From positions 1-33,700 of the forward strand of contig JAFAUB010000089.1 in NCBI GenBank assembly GCA_019243635.1: a stretch of DNA of 33,700 nucleotides, in the 5' to 3' direction. This DNA is from Pseudonocardiales bacterium. Its GTDB lineage: Bacteria > Actinomycetota > Actinomycetes > Mycobacteriales > Pseudonocardiaceae. Position 1 is the first letter of the stretch; each line of letters starts with the position of its first letter. The position numbers and the translations under genes were made by a program. The notes under the pieces were generated by a model that saw nothing but the letters and a program-made list of their open reading frames with translations, had not been told where the DNA came from and searched no databases. Shown here piece by piece: positions 24,061 through 33,700 of the stretch.

Positions 24061-26276
24061 CCAGCCAGCCCCCACCATCGGGAGAAGAAGCCCCGCTACA
24101 ATCGTCAGCGGCCAGCGGTGCTCTGCCCGTCGCGGCCCCGGCACGCGAGATGGCGCCAGCCGAGCCGATATACGACGGCGAAGTCGTAAACGATCTGCCA
24201 CGCGCCGCGCGGCGGGCGGTAATCCGCCGGTTCGTGAGCTGGTGGCGGCGCTGTCCGGCCGTGCCGGTGGCACTGAAGTCCCGGCCAGCGCTGCGGCAGG
24301 CCGCCAGGGACCTGATCGCGTGGGCCCTGCGCTCGCCGTTCCGGTTCGCTGGCGTGGTCACGCGGGGACTCGTCGTGGCCGCGCGGGGGTGGCGCCGGTG
24401 GATCCGGGTGCACGACTACCGGGAGGCGGCCGAGCAGGCCGAGAAGCTGGCAGACAAGTTCATCGAGATCCGCGCCCTGACCTTGTTCCGGTGGAAACTC
24501 ACCGCGGCCGCGATCTGGGCCGGCGCGGCGGCGGTGACCACAGCCGATCTGCTCTACGGCGCTCGCGCGGTGTGGATCGCGGCCGGGACCGCCGCGGTGG
24601 CGCTGGCCATCACCGGCCGGCGCACGGACGGCTCACCCGGGCGTAAGGCGGTGCTGGCCGGTCCGCGCACGCTGATCTGGACCATGGACCCACAAGTGCT
24701 GGTCGACGCGTTCCGGGATGCCAAGCTAATCGGCAAGGACGAAAGCCTGCGCCTGGTCGAACGCGCCGCGCGGGTCGGTGACGGGTGGGCCATCACCGTG
24801 GACCTCCCTGCCACCCGCAAGGCGGCCGATGTGATCAAACACCGGGACGCGCTCGCCTCCGCGCTGGCCGTCGACGAGGTGCAGCTCATCGTCGAACGGG
24901 TGCGCGGCAAGGGTGGCCACGCGGGACGGGTGTTCCTGTGGGTAGCCGACGAAGACCCCTACTCCGGCCCGCCGCTGCGCACCCCACTACTCGACGTCGA
25001 GTGCTGGGACGCGTGGCGTCCGGTGCCCTTCGGCCGGGACGCGCGCCAGCGCCGAATCGACCTTCCCTTGGTGTGGACCTCGCTGCTCGTCGGGGCGATC
25101 CCCCGGCAAGGCAAGACGTTTGCGATCCGCCTCCCCGCGGCCGGCCTGATTCTGGACCCCTACACCCGGCTGTATGTGTTTGATGGCAAGGGCGGCAAGG
25201 ACTGGGACGCGGCCGAAGCGGTGGCCTACCGGTTCGTGCGCGGCGATGAACTCGAACACGCCTACGCCGTGCGCGATTATCTCGTGGAGCTTGTCGCCGA
25301 AGTGCAATCCCGGTTCGCCCGGATGGCCACATTAGATGATGAGGTCTGCCCAGAATCGAAGATCACCCCAGCCATGTCGCGAGACCCGAACCTCGGAATG
25401 CCGATCACCGCGGTGATCATCGACGAGGTGCACGTATTCCTGGAAAACCCCACCCGCGAACAGATCGGCGGCAAGAAAACCACCCTCGGCGACTACATCA
25501 CCGACCTGCTCACCTACCTCGCCCGCAAAGGACCGGCCGCCGGAATCGTCGTCATCCTGGCCACCCAGCGCCCGGACTCCAACACCATTCCCTCACGCCT
25601 GCGAGCCGTACTCGGGTCACGGTTCGCTCTGCGTGTGATGGACTGGCGCGACTCCAACATCGTGTTAGGCGAGCAGATGAACACCCGGGGATACGATGCC
25701 TCCACCCTGCTGCCCTCCCACAAAGGCGTCGGAATCCTGCGCCCTGACGGTGAGACCGACACCGGGGCAGACGTCGTAGCGATGACGGTCCGCACCTACT
25801 ACATGCCCAACCCACAATGGCGCGAGATCTGCGCACGCGGCCGCGCATTACGGGAAGCGGTGGGAACGCTGGCCGGTCACGCGGCCGGCGACGACCGGCG
25901 GCAGGCGATCGACCCCGCCAGTGTGGTGAAGGCGCTCGGCCCGGTGGCTGGCGGCATCGACACCGAGGAATCCGCGCGGTTACTTGAACTGCCGGAACCA
26001 CTGGCATCACTTGCCGATTATCTCGGTAACGACCTGGCCCCGGACGGGCGGGAATTCGTGCCCACAGCCGAACTGACCGACGAACTCGACATAGAACCAA
26101 GCCTATTCGCCCGGCAAATGAGCGAACTAGGATGCCGGCCAACCCGCCAATACGTGCCTACCGACGACGGCGCCACACGACGAGTACGCGGCTACCTCAC
26201 AGCAGACATCCGCGCAGCCATCAACCGATCCGCGACCAACGAAACCGGCTTCGACACGGCAACCGAAACCGACTGA
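24057..26276 (+). CDS. FtsK/SpoIIIE-type DNA translocase (right-arm copy)
   Basis: Mirror of 7425-9644. Walker A is encoded near 25092-25118 and Walker B near 25407-25433. A longer frame from 23910 is open but lies inside the membrane-protein gene. Confidence 0.9.
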   Translation: MTSQPPPSGEEAPLQSSAASGALPVAAPAREMAPAEPIYDGEVVNDLPRAARRAVIRRFVSWWRRCPAVPVALKSRPALRQAARDLIAWALRSPFRFAGVVTRGLVVAARGWRRWIRVHDYREAAEQAEKLADKFIEIRALTLFRWKLTAAAIWAGAAAVTTADLLYGARAVWIAAGTAAVALAITGRRTDGSPGRKAVLAGPRTLIWTMDPQVLVDAFRDAKLIGKDESLRLVERAARVGDGWAITVDLPATRKAADVIKHRDALASALAVDEVQLIVERVRGKGGHAGRVFLWVADEDPYSGPPLRTPLLDVECWDAWRPVPFGRDARQRRIDLPLVWTSLLVGAIPRQGKTFAIRLPAAGLILDPYTRLYVFDGKGGKDWDAAEAVAYRFVRGDELEHAYAVRDYLVELVAEVQSRFARMATLDDEVCPESKITPAMSRDPNLGMPITAVIIDEVHVFLENPTREQIGGKKTTLGDYITDLLTYLARKGPAAGIVVILATQRPDSNTIPSRLRAVLGSRFALRVMDWRDSNIVLGEQMNTRGYDASTLLPSHKGVGILRPDGETDTGADVVAMTVRTYYMPNPQWREICARGRALREAVGTLAGHAAGDDRRQAIDPASVVKALGPVAGGIDTEESARLLELPEPLASLADYLGNDLAPDGREFVPTAELTDELDIEPSLFARQMSELGCRPTRQYVPTDDGATRRVRGYLTADIRAAINRSATNETGFDTATETD

Positions 26277-26346
26277 TTCCTCTTCAGCCGTTCGCATATT
26301 CGGCAGCCTCCGCGCAGGCGGAGCCACGTGCCGGACACCCCCATGA

Positions 26347-26688
26347 ATGCCCCGAGGAAAGGAAACACATCTGACGAACAAGCCTAAGAACTCAAAACAA
26401 CAGCTCAACAGCAACAGGACATGGAGAAGCGCTAAGCATGCACAACCAACCACAACAGCACCGGATCTCGATCCCACCGACCCACCTGCGCCAATGCCAC
26501 CCTCGCGAACGCAGTCCGCCCCGACCACACAAGCACCGCCGAGCACCACCGACCCCGCGACCCCCCAGTGGGTCGCCACCGTCCTCGCCGAGCATATCCG
26601 GACCATCGTCGACTCATTCCCGCCACTAACTCCTGAGCAACGAGACCGCATCGCCACTCTGCTGCACACCAGGGGCAATCGGAGATGA
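26347..26688 (+). CDS. Small hypothetical protein of the transfer module (right-arm copy)
   Basis: Mirror of 7013-7354, with the same start uncertainty. The GC hairpin separating it from the translocase gene is at 26308-26323. Confidence 0.55.
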   Translation: MPRGKETHLTNKPKNSKQQLNSNRTWRSAKHAQPTTTAPDLDPTDPPAPMPPSRTQSAPTTQAPPSTTDPATPQWVATVLAEHIRTIVDSFPPLTPEQRDRIATLLHTRGNRR

Positions 26689-27106
26689 GGAACCCTTGCC
26701 CACTACGTCGGTATGAACTCTCCCACGGGGAAGCTTTAGCCCCCGAGCCACAGGTAACTGCCGCAGGAGAACCCGTTTGGTAAAGGAAAAGTGGAACTTA
26801 CAGTAAGGCATCACATCAGCCGGGGTGACAAGAGAGCCTCGTTGGGGATTAGCTCCTGCTCTGTCAGCCATCAAACGAGTGAAGCAACAGCGGCCGAGCG
26901 ATCACGAACCGTGCGTGAACTCCGCAGCGCTGCGGACAGACGGGTAACGTTGTAGCAGAACTCTGCTACGCAATGCCACAATAGGGTCAATTTCTCGTGG
27001 TCGACGCGATGGGCGGCGGAAAGGCCGGCATCTGCTCACCTCGTATAGGGCTGCCCGTTCACACATCACGGCCATCTGAGACCGATTTACGGATGAGCGT
27101 CCCCTT
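26689..27106. other. Non-coding gap after the serine recombinase (right-arm copy)
   Basis: Mirror of 6595-7012. The 16-bp palindrome is at 26921-26936 and the att-like repeat at 26952-26969. No gene is supported. Confidence 0.5.
26952..26969. promoter_or_regulatory. Candidate attachment site core (right-arm copy)
   Basis: GTAGCAGA-AC-TCTGCTAC on this strand. If both copies were real and functional, the recombinase could invert or excise the DNA between them, about 20 kb across the axis. Confidence 0.35.
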
Positions 27107-28711
27107 CTAATGAGTTCCGAACGAGCTGATTCCGATCATGGATTCCTTGTCAAGACTCGGGACGGTTGAGCCCTCTCCACAGACGGGCGGCATGTTCGGG
27201 ATCGGATTGTTTCCGGAGCTCGACACGCCGGTGGCCCGGTCAACCGTTTTATGAGCTGGCGGGGCCACCCATGGCTGTATCTCTACTGACTCCAGATCGA
27301 ACACCTTGTGGCCGCGAGGGGCTGGGTGAAGGCGGACCGTGCAGAGAGTGTCGATCACCGCCCGCATCGTTGCGAGGTCGGCGCTGCTGAAAGCGTGCAC
27401 CGGGTCGTCGGCGGCGAGCACTGGGAAGGCCGTCGAGCCCCCGCTCAGGGAGAGCCGCTGGCTCTCGAGTCGGTCGATCGTCGACTCGGCCTCGAGCTTG
27501 ATCTCCTTGAACATCAGGCCGTCGATCAATTCCGCGGAGTAGTCCGCCCGGGCGCGGAGAATGCGACCGCGCTGCCGCTCGATCTCTTCCTGTATCTCGG
27601 CGGCCTCGCTCTCGTCCGTGGTGGGCAGGAGGTTGGCCAGATCCGGGCGAGACAGGCGTTCGCGCACAACGTCGAGGACGTAACTGTCCACCTGCGACCG
27701 TGACCGCATCACGTGTCCGGCACAGCGGTAGCGGGTGCCGTGCGCCTTCACCCGCTGTCCGCAGACACCACAGCGGTATAGCCCTGAACCGAGGTGTTTG
27801 CGGTCCGTCCCGCTGCGGTTGGACTTACGCGCCGGATCGTCGAGGCGCCGCTGAACCTCCAACCACAGCATGTCCGACACGATCGGGCGCCATTGCCCGG
27901 CAACCGGGCAACCGCCGCCGTCTCGCACGATCTTCCCATCGAGCATGGACCACCCCGCATAGCGCGGGTTTCGCAGGATCGTCGTCACAGTGCTCGGGTT
28001 CCACGGGCGCCCGCTCCGAGTGGGCATCGCGGTTACCCCGCTTGGTGACCGCTGGATCATTGGTCGCTCGCACTCGATGAGAACGGCCTGCTGTTTGCCG
28101 TCGAGCGCCGCCGCGATTGCCCTCAGCGACGACCCTGCTGCGAATGCCTCAAATATGGCCCGCACCGCATCGGCCTCGGCCGGGATCAATTCTCCGTCCA
28201 ACGTATAGCCGGTGGCGCGAACGCCACGCGGCGGACGTCCCATGGCGGCTCTCTGCTTATGTGCCGCCGACTGGCGGGCACCCTTGCGCTCAACCTCGGC
28301 TCGGGCGACGGCTGCCTTAATGCGGGCGTACATGCGACCGCCGTCGGTCGCCAAGTCGGCCTCACCGTTTGCTGTAACCAGCAATAGGCCATCCTGCTCC
28401 GCCGCATCAATCCAGTCCTCCAGTTGCCGCGGCTGGCGGGTCAGTCGGTCAAGATCCCAGCAGACCAGTGCGGAGAATCTGCCGGCCGCGTAGTCAGCCA
28501 CCATTCGGTCGTAGGCGGGGCGGACTTTTGTCCGCTCGGTCGCGCTGATCGAGTTGTCGGTGTAGGCCTGCGCCACGGTCCACCCGCGCTGCCGGGCGAT
28601 ACGCTCGCAGTCCTGCCGCTGCCGTTCCACCGCTAGCCCTTCACCTGTCGGGTCCAGGGAAACGCGCAGGTAGACGGCGCAGCGAACGATGGTAGCGGCG
28701 GAGGGTTTCAT
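27107..28711 (-). CDS. Large serine recombinase, 534 aa (right-arm copy)
   Basis: Mirror of 4990-6594. The ATG is at 28711, and the TAGAAT -10 candidate is at 28718-28723 on the minus strand. Confidence 0.92.
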   Translation of the reverse strand: MKPSAATIVRCAVYLRVSLDPTGEGLAVERQRQDCERIARQRGWTVAQAYTDNSISATERTKVRPAYDRMVADYAAGRFSALVCWDLDRLTRQPRQLEDWIDAAEQDGLLLVTANGEADLATDGGRMYARIKAAVARAEVERKGARQSAAHKQRAAMGRPPRGVRATGYTLDGELIPAEADAVRAIFEAFAAGSSLRAIAAALDGKQQAVLIECERPMIQRSPSGVTAMPTRSGRPWNPSTVTTILRNPRYAGWSMLDGKIVRDGGGCPVAGQWRPIVSDMLWLEVQRRLDDPARKSNRSGTDRKHLGSGLYRCGVCGQRVKAHGTRYRCAGHVMRSRSQVDSYVLDVVRERLSRPDLANLLPTTDESEAAEIQEEIERQRGRILRARADYSAELIDGLMFKEIKLEAESTIDRLESQRLSLSGGSTAFPVLAADDPVHAFSSADLATMRAVIDTLCTVRLHPAPRGHKVFDLESVEIQPWVAPPAHKTVDRATGVSSSGNNPIPNMPPVCGEGSTVPSLDKESMIGISSFGTH

Positions 28712-28789
28712 AAGGTTATTCTATCACGTGATGTGGTCGATTTCCGCTTCAACGTGTAATAGAGCCTCTTTGTGCAGGTCACGGCGCTG

Positions 28790-29431
28790 TCACCCGCTCT
28801 TTGTCCGCACAGTGTCCGCATGAGCCGCAGCGGCCGAGAGCACCGATGCCATCGGCTCGGCCGCAGCGGTGCGAGTCCGGTCCTCCGCAGTGGGCCACAG
28901 GTGCGCGTAGGTGTTCAGGGTGGTGGTGGCTTTCGCGTGGCCGAGGGCGCGTTGCACGGTCACCACGTCGCAGCCCGCAGCGGTCAGACCCGAGGCGAAG
29001 TAATGCCTCAGGTCGTGCGTCTTCATCCCGGTGATTCCTGCGGTCGCCTGAGCCTTACGCCACCAGTAGCCGACCGTGTTCTGATGCGGCGGGTCACCCG
29101 GTAGGCCCTCGAACAGCCACCGCGTCGGGTCGGTGCCCGGCCGGTGGCACTCGACATGCCCCGCGAGCAACTGCACCAGGCCATCATGCAGGTACACCGC
29201 GCGCTCGCTGCCGTACTTCGGAGGACGGATCTCGATACCACCGCCGTCCTCGCGCTGCACCTGCCGCGAGACGGCCAGCGTGCGCCGCAGGAAGTCGATA
29301 TCACCGATCTGGACCCCGGCCGTTTCGCCGAGCCGCAGCCCGGCGAATGCCGCCGGCGCGATGAACGCCCGAAACTTCGACTCCGCCGCATCGAGCGGCG
29401 CTCCTACCTGCGCATTGGTCGGGAGCGCCAT
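28790..29431 (-). pseudogene. Tyrosine integrase lacking N-terminal half (right-arm copy)
   Basis: Mirror of 4270-4911, with the same in-frame stop just upstream of the ATG at 29431. Confidence 0.85.
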
Positions 29432-29463
29432 CGCCGCTTGAGTTCAAACGGTGAGCGCGACCG

Positions 29464-29512
29464 GCACCTGCCTACGTCAGGTCGCCGTAGACGTCCTGAC
29501 GTAGGCAGGTGC
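29464..29512. repeat. 18-bp inverted repeat with 13-nt loop (right-arm copy)
   Basis: Mirror of 4189-4237, between the integrase remnant and the SGNH hydrolase gene. Confidence 0.7.
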
Positions 29513-29683
29513 AGCCGCCCGAGCCGTAGCGCAGCAGCAGCGGGTGGGCCGCTCCTGTCGGACCGCGAACGGCGACGGGTCGCCGTTCATCATCGACCCC
29601 CAGGCCCGGGTCCAGGTGCTCGGGCCGGCCGAGGCCCGGATGTAGGGTTGCGCCTCGTCGATTCAACCACGTCTGGGAGTACG

Positions 29684-31345
29684 ATGTCGCGAGCTGACCC
29701 ACCAGCGGCTGGAGGACCCGCACCTCAGTTCCGGGACGGCAGGGTGGTCCCGCTGGCACCGCCTCCCGGTGACGGCTCGTCCGGGCAGCGGGTGGCACCT
29801 CCAGGGTCCCCTGCCGGCTTGGAGATCCGGTGGGAGGCACCGGAGCCGCTGCTCCCCGAGGAGTCGGACCTCGGCATCGCTGTCGCGGGAGCCGGGGGCG
29901 GTGGCGCGCTTCCCCGGCACCGGCTGGTCACCTTGGGCGACTCGCTCACGATGGGCGTCAAGAGCTTCGCCATCGTCGACACCGGCTTGTCCTGGCCGGC
30001 CATCCTCGCCGACACGATGGGCCTGGGCGAGAACGATTTCACCTACCCCCGTTTCTCTGGCCCGGCGGACTGCCCGGGTCTGCCGCTGAACCTGGAGGCG
30101 ATTGTTCGCGGTATCGACCTAGCCGGGGCTGGGAGCCCCGTTGGCGTCCGGCAGCTCCGGGAGGCACTCGCCGTCACGACGGCCGTCTCTCATGTCAAAA
30201 GCTACTGGGAACACGGACCGGGAAGTATCCCGCCGGGCGCGAGCGCCTCTTATCACCACAATCTCGCCATCTACGGGTGGAATGTGCGAGACGCCTACAC
30301 GTACACGGTCGGTGACGCGTTGGCCGCGTTGGCGTCGCGGTCGACCGCGTTCTCGCCGATGGTCTCCCACAACGGGGATCGGGCCATGTTGCGCACCCTG
30401 CAAGGGCCCTCGGTGGCCAACCCTGACGCTTCCGGTACCACGACGATGGTGGACGCCGCTCGATGGCTGGGGCGCGACGGCGGGATTGACACGCTCGTCG
30501 TCGCCCTGGGGTCGAACAACGTCCTGCCGAGTGTCGTGACATTGCGACTGGTGTGGAGCAGTGGCCCCCACAGCTCTGGTTACACGGTCTCCGCTCCCGC
30601 CGACTTCGAGACCGACCTCGGGGAGCTCCGCGACCGCATCGCCGAAATCGATGCTCGCCGCGTCATCTGGGCCACCGTCCCGCACGTGACCGTCGCCCCT
30701 GTCGCGCGCGGAGTCGGGGTCAAGCCCAGCGGTTCACGCTACTTCACCCGATACACCCACGCCTGGATCACCGACGCCGAGTTCGACCCCGCGGTCAACC
30801 CGTACCTGACCGGGGAACAAGCGCGGGCGATCGACTCCGCGATCGACCAGTACAACTACTCGATCAAGCGACTGGTCTACGCGGCACGCACAGCTGAGCA
30901 GCCCCGGGACTGGCTGCTGCTGGACATGTGCGGGCTGCTGGACCGGCTCGCCTACCGGCGTTACATCGACAGTCCCGACAGTCGCCCTTCCTGGTGGGAC
31001 GCCAAGGGCTACGACCTGCCCACCGCCCTCAAGATGCTCACTCCCCGGCCGGACACCCGGTTCTTCCAATCCGACGCATCAGGGCGTACCCAGGGGGGTC
31101 TCGTCGCGCTCGACGGCATGCACCCGACCACCATCGGCTACGGGATCCTCGCTCAAGAGGCCCTGGCCGTCATGGCGCACGCCGGTGCAACCCCTCCCCA
31201 GCAGGTCGACTTCGCTCGACTCGTGAGCGCGGACACCCTCATCTCCGATGCGCCCAGATCACTGACGGACGACCTCGGAGCCGTCCGCTCCATCAACGAG
31301 ATGATTGACATCGGGCTCACTCTCCTGGGACGACGCGCCGTCTGA
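29684..31345 (+). CDS. SGNH/GDSL-family hydrolase, 553 aa (right-arm copy)
   Basis: Mirror of 2356-4017; ATG at 29684 with GGGAG at 29675-29679. The open frame from 29144 overlaps the integrase in antisense and is not used. Confidence 0.85.
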   Translation: MSRADPPAAGGPAPQFRDGRVVPLAPPPGDGSSGQRVAPPGSPAGLEIRWEAPEPLLPEESDLGIAVAGAGGGGALPRHRLVTLGDSLTMGVKSFAIVDTGLSWPAILADTMGLGENDFTYPRFSGPADCPGLPLNLEAIVRGIDLAGAGSPVGVRQLREALAVTTAVSHVKSYWEHGPGSIPPGASASYHHNLAIYGWNVRDAYTYTVGDALAALASRSTAFSPMVSHNGDRAMLRTLQGPSVANPDASGTTTMVDAARWLGRDGGIDTLVVALGSNNVLPSVVTLRLVWSSGPHSSGYTVSAPADFETDLGELRDRIAEIDARRVIWATVPHVTVAPVARGVGVKPSGSRYFTRYTHAWITDAEFDPAVNPYLTGEQARAIDSAIDQYNYSIKRLVYAARTAEQPRDWLLLDMCGLLDRLAYRRYIDSPDSRPSWWDAKGYDLPTALKMLTPRPDTRFFQSDASGRTQGGLVALDGMHPTTIGYGILAQEALAVMAHAGATPPQQVDFARLVSADTLISDAPRSLTDDLGAVRSINEMIDIGLTLLGRRAV

Positions 31346-31348
31346 CGG

Positions 31349-31645
31349 TCAGCTCATCGCGCCGGCCAGCACCCGGTCGATCTCCCCGGCGAGCTCGATG
31401 TCCTGACCGGTGATCCCGCCCTGGGAATGCGTGCTGCAGCGGAAGGTCACGGTGCGCCAGCGGATATCGATATCAGGGTGGTGGTTGCGGGCTTCGGCGA
31501 TCTCGGCGACCGCGCGGACCGCCTCGATGGCAGCCGGGAAGCTGGGCAGCTTGACGGTGCGCACGAGCGTGTCACCGTCGCGCCGCCAGTCGGTGAGCCC
31601 CTCCAGGGCACCCCGTATCCGCTCGTCGTCCCAGAGTGTCGTCAT
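31349..31645 (-). CDS. phhB: Pterin-4a-carbinolamine dehydratase (right-arm copy)
   Basis: Mirror of 2056-2352; the three active-site histidines are retained. Confidence 0.92.
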   Translation of the reverse strand: MTTLWDDERIRGALEGLTDWRRDGDTLVRTVKLPSFPAAIEAVRAVAEIAEARNHHPDIDIRWRTVTFRCSTHSQGGITGQDIELAGEIDRVLAGAMS

Positions 31646-31705
31646 GCCCCCATCCTGTCGTGTCGGTCGCCGACCACGCGAGCCGACGCGGGCTTTCCGG
31701 CGCCC

Positions 31706-32119
31706 TCAGACCGACTCGTCGACGTCTATGTCGGAGTAGAGCATGATCGGGCGGCCGTCTGGGTCGGCGACGTAGGCCATTCGCTCTCCATAGCGGGCAT
31801 GGTCGGTCGGTTCGTAGAGGACGGGCACCCCTGAGGCGCGGAGCCGGCTCACCTCGGCGTCGACATCGTCGGTGTGCAGACACAGGACGTGGGAGACCGG
31901 TTCGCCGGAAGCACCGGGGCGCAGGCCGTGCCAGGGATCGTCTGGTAGGGCGAACCAGAGCTCGCGACCGTCGAGGACCAGTTCGACGAACTCGATCGGT
32001 TCGGTCGGGTCGACGGGCCAGCGGTATTTCTGTTCGAACCCGAATGCTGTGCCGTAGAAATCGACCAGGCGGTTGATGTCACCGGCGTACGTCATGAAGA
32101 ACAGGTTTCTACACGTCAT
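31706..32119 (-). CDS. VOC-superfamily protein (right-arm copy)
   Basis: Mirror of 1582-1995, starting at the ATG at 32119. Confidence 0.8.
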   Translation of the reverse strand: MTCRNLFFMTYAGDINRLVDFYGTAFGFEQKYRWPVDPTEPIEFVELVLDGRELWFALPDDPWHGLRPGASGEPVSHVLCLHTDDVDAEVSRLRASGVPVLYEPTDHARYGERMAYVADPDGRPIMLYSDIDVDESV

Positions 32120-32324
32120 GATTCCATCTCCAGTACTTGAAGCCGGCGCCAATAGGTGGTATCGTCAGCGCGACGCTCAAGCGGATAAGACCGCTCGCGT
32201 CGCCGCAGCCCGCGCCCCTCGTGCCAGGACTCGATGACGTAGTGGTCGGCCTGGTCCATGTAACAGCGAACCACCTCGGTCACGTCAACGCGGAAACCGA
32301 CGTACCCTCGGTCCGGGTCGATGA
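32116..32324 (-). pseudogene. 3' remnant of the gene cut by the insertion sequence (right-arm copy)
   Basis: Mirror of 1377-1585; its stop overlaps the VOC start. Confidence 0.6.
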
Positions 32325-32465
32325 CAGGGTCGTTCCAAGATCGTTTAATGACTCAGTCGACCTGAGCAAGATTGATGATCTTCGGTGTGTCGCGCCGGTG
32401 GGCGAACGAAGCTCCGGTAGGACGAGTGGTCCTTCCACAGACTTCTCGTTTCCCCCGGAGCTTCG
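32325..32465 (+). mobile_element. ISAs1-family element, start-side end (right-arm copy)
   Basis: Mirror of 1236-1376. The terminal CAGGGTCGTTCC begins at 32325. The RBS-masking stem is formed by 32405-32417 and 32455-32467. Confidence 0.6.
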
Positions 32466-33700
32466 TTGCTGGTTCATCCTGTCATTGCCGAGTCCTATTC
32501 GACAGCGCTCGCCGGTTCCGCGTCGGGCTCGGGGACTGAGGCTGAGCTGCGCGCCGCCGCGGTCGAAGGTCCTGACCTGCTGGGACGGTTCGTTGCGGTC
32601 TCTGATGGGCGCAGCGAGCAGGGCCGTGATCACCCGGTCGCGGTGGTGCTGACGCTGTGCGCGGCTGCGGTGCTGGGCGGGATGCGCTCGATCACCGGGA
32701 TCGCCGGATGGGTCGCCGATGTACCCGCCGAGGTCCTGACCCGGCTCTATGCCCGGCCCGCGCGGCCGCCGTCCAAGACCACGCTGTGGCGGGTCCTCAC
32801 CGGTGCTGACGCCGCCGCGGTGGACGCCGTGGTCGGGGCCTGGCTGCTCACGCGGGCCACCACCGCGACCGCGCGGCAACGCGCCTCTGGCTCGATGGAG
32901 TCTGCTGGTCAGGGGCTGGTCGCGGTCGCTGTGGATGGCAAGACCGTGCGCGGCGCGGTCGACGCCGAGGGCGCTCAGATGCACCTGCTGGCCGCGGCCA
33001 CCCACGCTGACTCACTGGTCCTGGCCCAGGTCGAGGTCGGCGCGAAGACCAACGAGATCCCCATGTTCGCCCCGCTGCTCGACCAGCTCGCCAACCTCGG
33101 CGCCGACCTGAGCGAGATGGTCATCACCGCCGACGCCCTCCACACCCAGCGCGCCCACGCCGAATACCTCCACGCCCACGGCGCGGAGTTCGTCCTGACC
33201 GTCAAACAGAACCAGCCCACACTGTTCGCAGCCCTCGACGCGCTGCCCTGGGCTGACACCCCGATCGCCCACCGCGACGTCGACACCGCCCACGGCCGGG
33301 TCACCACCCGCACCATCCAGATCCTGCCCGCCCCCGCAGACCTACCGTTCCCGCACGTCAACCAGGTCTGGCTGATCGAACGCTACGTCACCGGCCCCAC
33401 CGGCACCCCACGCTCCGCGGTCGCCGCACTCGGCCTGACCAGTCTGACCCACACCCGCGCCGCCCCCGAACAAGTCGCCACCTTCCTCCGCGACCACTGG
33501 GGCATCGAATCGCTGCACTGGCTAGGCGACACCGTCTACCGCGAGGACAACTCCACCACCCGAACAGGCTCCGGTCCCCGCGTCATGGCCGCGCTACGCA
33601 ACCTCGCTGTGGGCGCGATCCACCTGATCGGACGACGAGACATCACCGAGACCACCAGATGGGCAACCCGGGTCATGGAACGGTCCTTCAAGATCCTCAA
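32466..33700 (+). CDS. ISAs1-family transposase, 3' end cut by window edge (right-arm copy)
   Basis: Mirror of 1-1235. TTG start at 32466, GGAG at 32457-32460; the frame is open to the last base. Both window ends stop at the same point inside this element, as expected when a sequence breaks at a multi-copy insertion sequence. Confidence 0.9.
   Translation, partial: MLVHPVIAESYSTALAGSASGSGTEAELRAAAVEGPDLLGRFVAVSDGRSEQGRDHPVAVVLTLCAAAVLGGMRSITGIAGWVADVPAEVLTRLYARPARPPSKTTLWRVLTGADAAAVDAVVGAWLLTRATTATARQRASGSMESAGQGLVAVAVDGKTVRGAVDAEGAQMHLLAAATHADSLVLAQVEVGAKTNEIPMFAPLLDQLANLGADLSEMVITADALHTQRAHAEYLHAHGAEFVLTVKQNQPTLFAALDALPWADTPIAHRDVDTAHGRVTTRTIQILPAPADLPFPHVNQVWLIERYVTGPTGTPRSAVAALGLTSLTHTRAAPEQVATFLRDHWGIESLHWLGDTVYREDNSTTRTGSGPRVMAALRNLAVGAIHLIGRRDITETTRWATRVMERSFKIL

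Larger units (their letters stand above)
1..33700. repeat. Perfect 33.7 kb inverted repeat (two 16,850 bp arms, no spacer)
   Basis: The first bases (TTGAGGATCTTGAAGG) are the reverse complement of the last (CCTTCAAGATCCTCAA). Every open reading frame on one arm has an identical partner on the other at 33701-x. The axis lies between 16850 and 16851 inside ATCCGGATATCCGGAT. I saw no substitution or indel between arms. Natural palindromes of this size are unstable in bacteria and usually keep a spacer, so a fold-back or assembly artefact is the simplest reading. A head-to-head dimer is the biological alternative. Decayed genes carry the same lesions in both arms, so the duplication is younger than the decay. 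Confidence 0.99.

Noticed and set aside
1..33700. Gene duplications of each family
   Set aside because: All pairs are 100% identical mirrors produced by the palindrome and are not independent paralogues.

Overview
The window is one perfect, spacerless inverted repeat. Position x on one strand equals position 33701-x on the other, from base 1 to base 33700, with the axis between 16850 and 16851. Only 16,850 bp are independent sequence, and every feature occurs twice, once per arm in opposite orientation. I saw no mismatch between arms: open reading frames mirror exactly and both ends are reverse complements. Such a structure is most easily explained as a fold-back or assembly artefact. A true inverted dimer or hairpin-ended replicon is the alternative. 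Gene counts should be halved unless long reads cross the axis.

The base composition (GC-rich, strong G/C third positions), ATGA overlaps, a leaderless start and the gene families point to a high-GC actinobacterium. Pseudonocardiales is a guess from family resemblance only.

Layout of the left arm (the right arm is its mirror): (1) 1-1376, an ISAs1-family insertion sequence whose transposase runs off the window end; it cuts into (2) the 3' remnant of a gene at 1377-1585. (3) 1582-4017 is ordinary chromosomal content: a VOC/glyoxalase-fold protein, a pterin-4a-carbinolamine dehydratase and a large SGNH/GDSL hydrolase. (4) 4189-4911 holds a strong hairpin and a tyrosine integrase lacking its N-terminal half. 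(5) 4990-6594 is an intact large serine recombinase followed by a 0.4 kb non-coding stretch with two palindromes, one of which could be its attachment site. (6) 7013-10191, on the opposite strand, is a conjugation module like that of actinomycete integrative and conjugative elements: small HTH protein, small membrane protein, FtsK/SpoIIIE-type translocase, small hypothetical protein. (7) 10356-12987 runs divergently: a small XRE regulator, a 610-residue protein with two HTH regions and a Nudix-like C-terminus, and a GalE stub coupled to it. (8) 13077-14866 is a junction where a truncated accessory gene meets a serine recombinase lacking its catalytic N-terminus. (9) 15296-16011 is a decayed IS6-family element. 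(10) 16655-16850 is the frameshifted C-terminus of an IS66-family transposase, which reaches the axis.

The core looks like an integrative element degraded by insertion sequences and recombinase-mediated rearrangement. The FtsK module would move DNA between cells, the serine recombinase would integrate and excise it, and the XRE proteins would control the two divergent operons. No replication initiator was recognised. No rRNA, tRNA or CRISPR array was seen.
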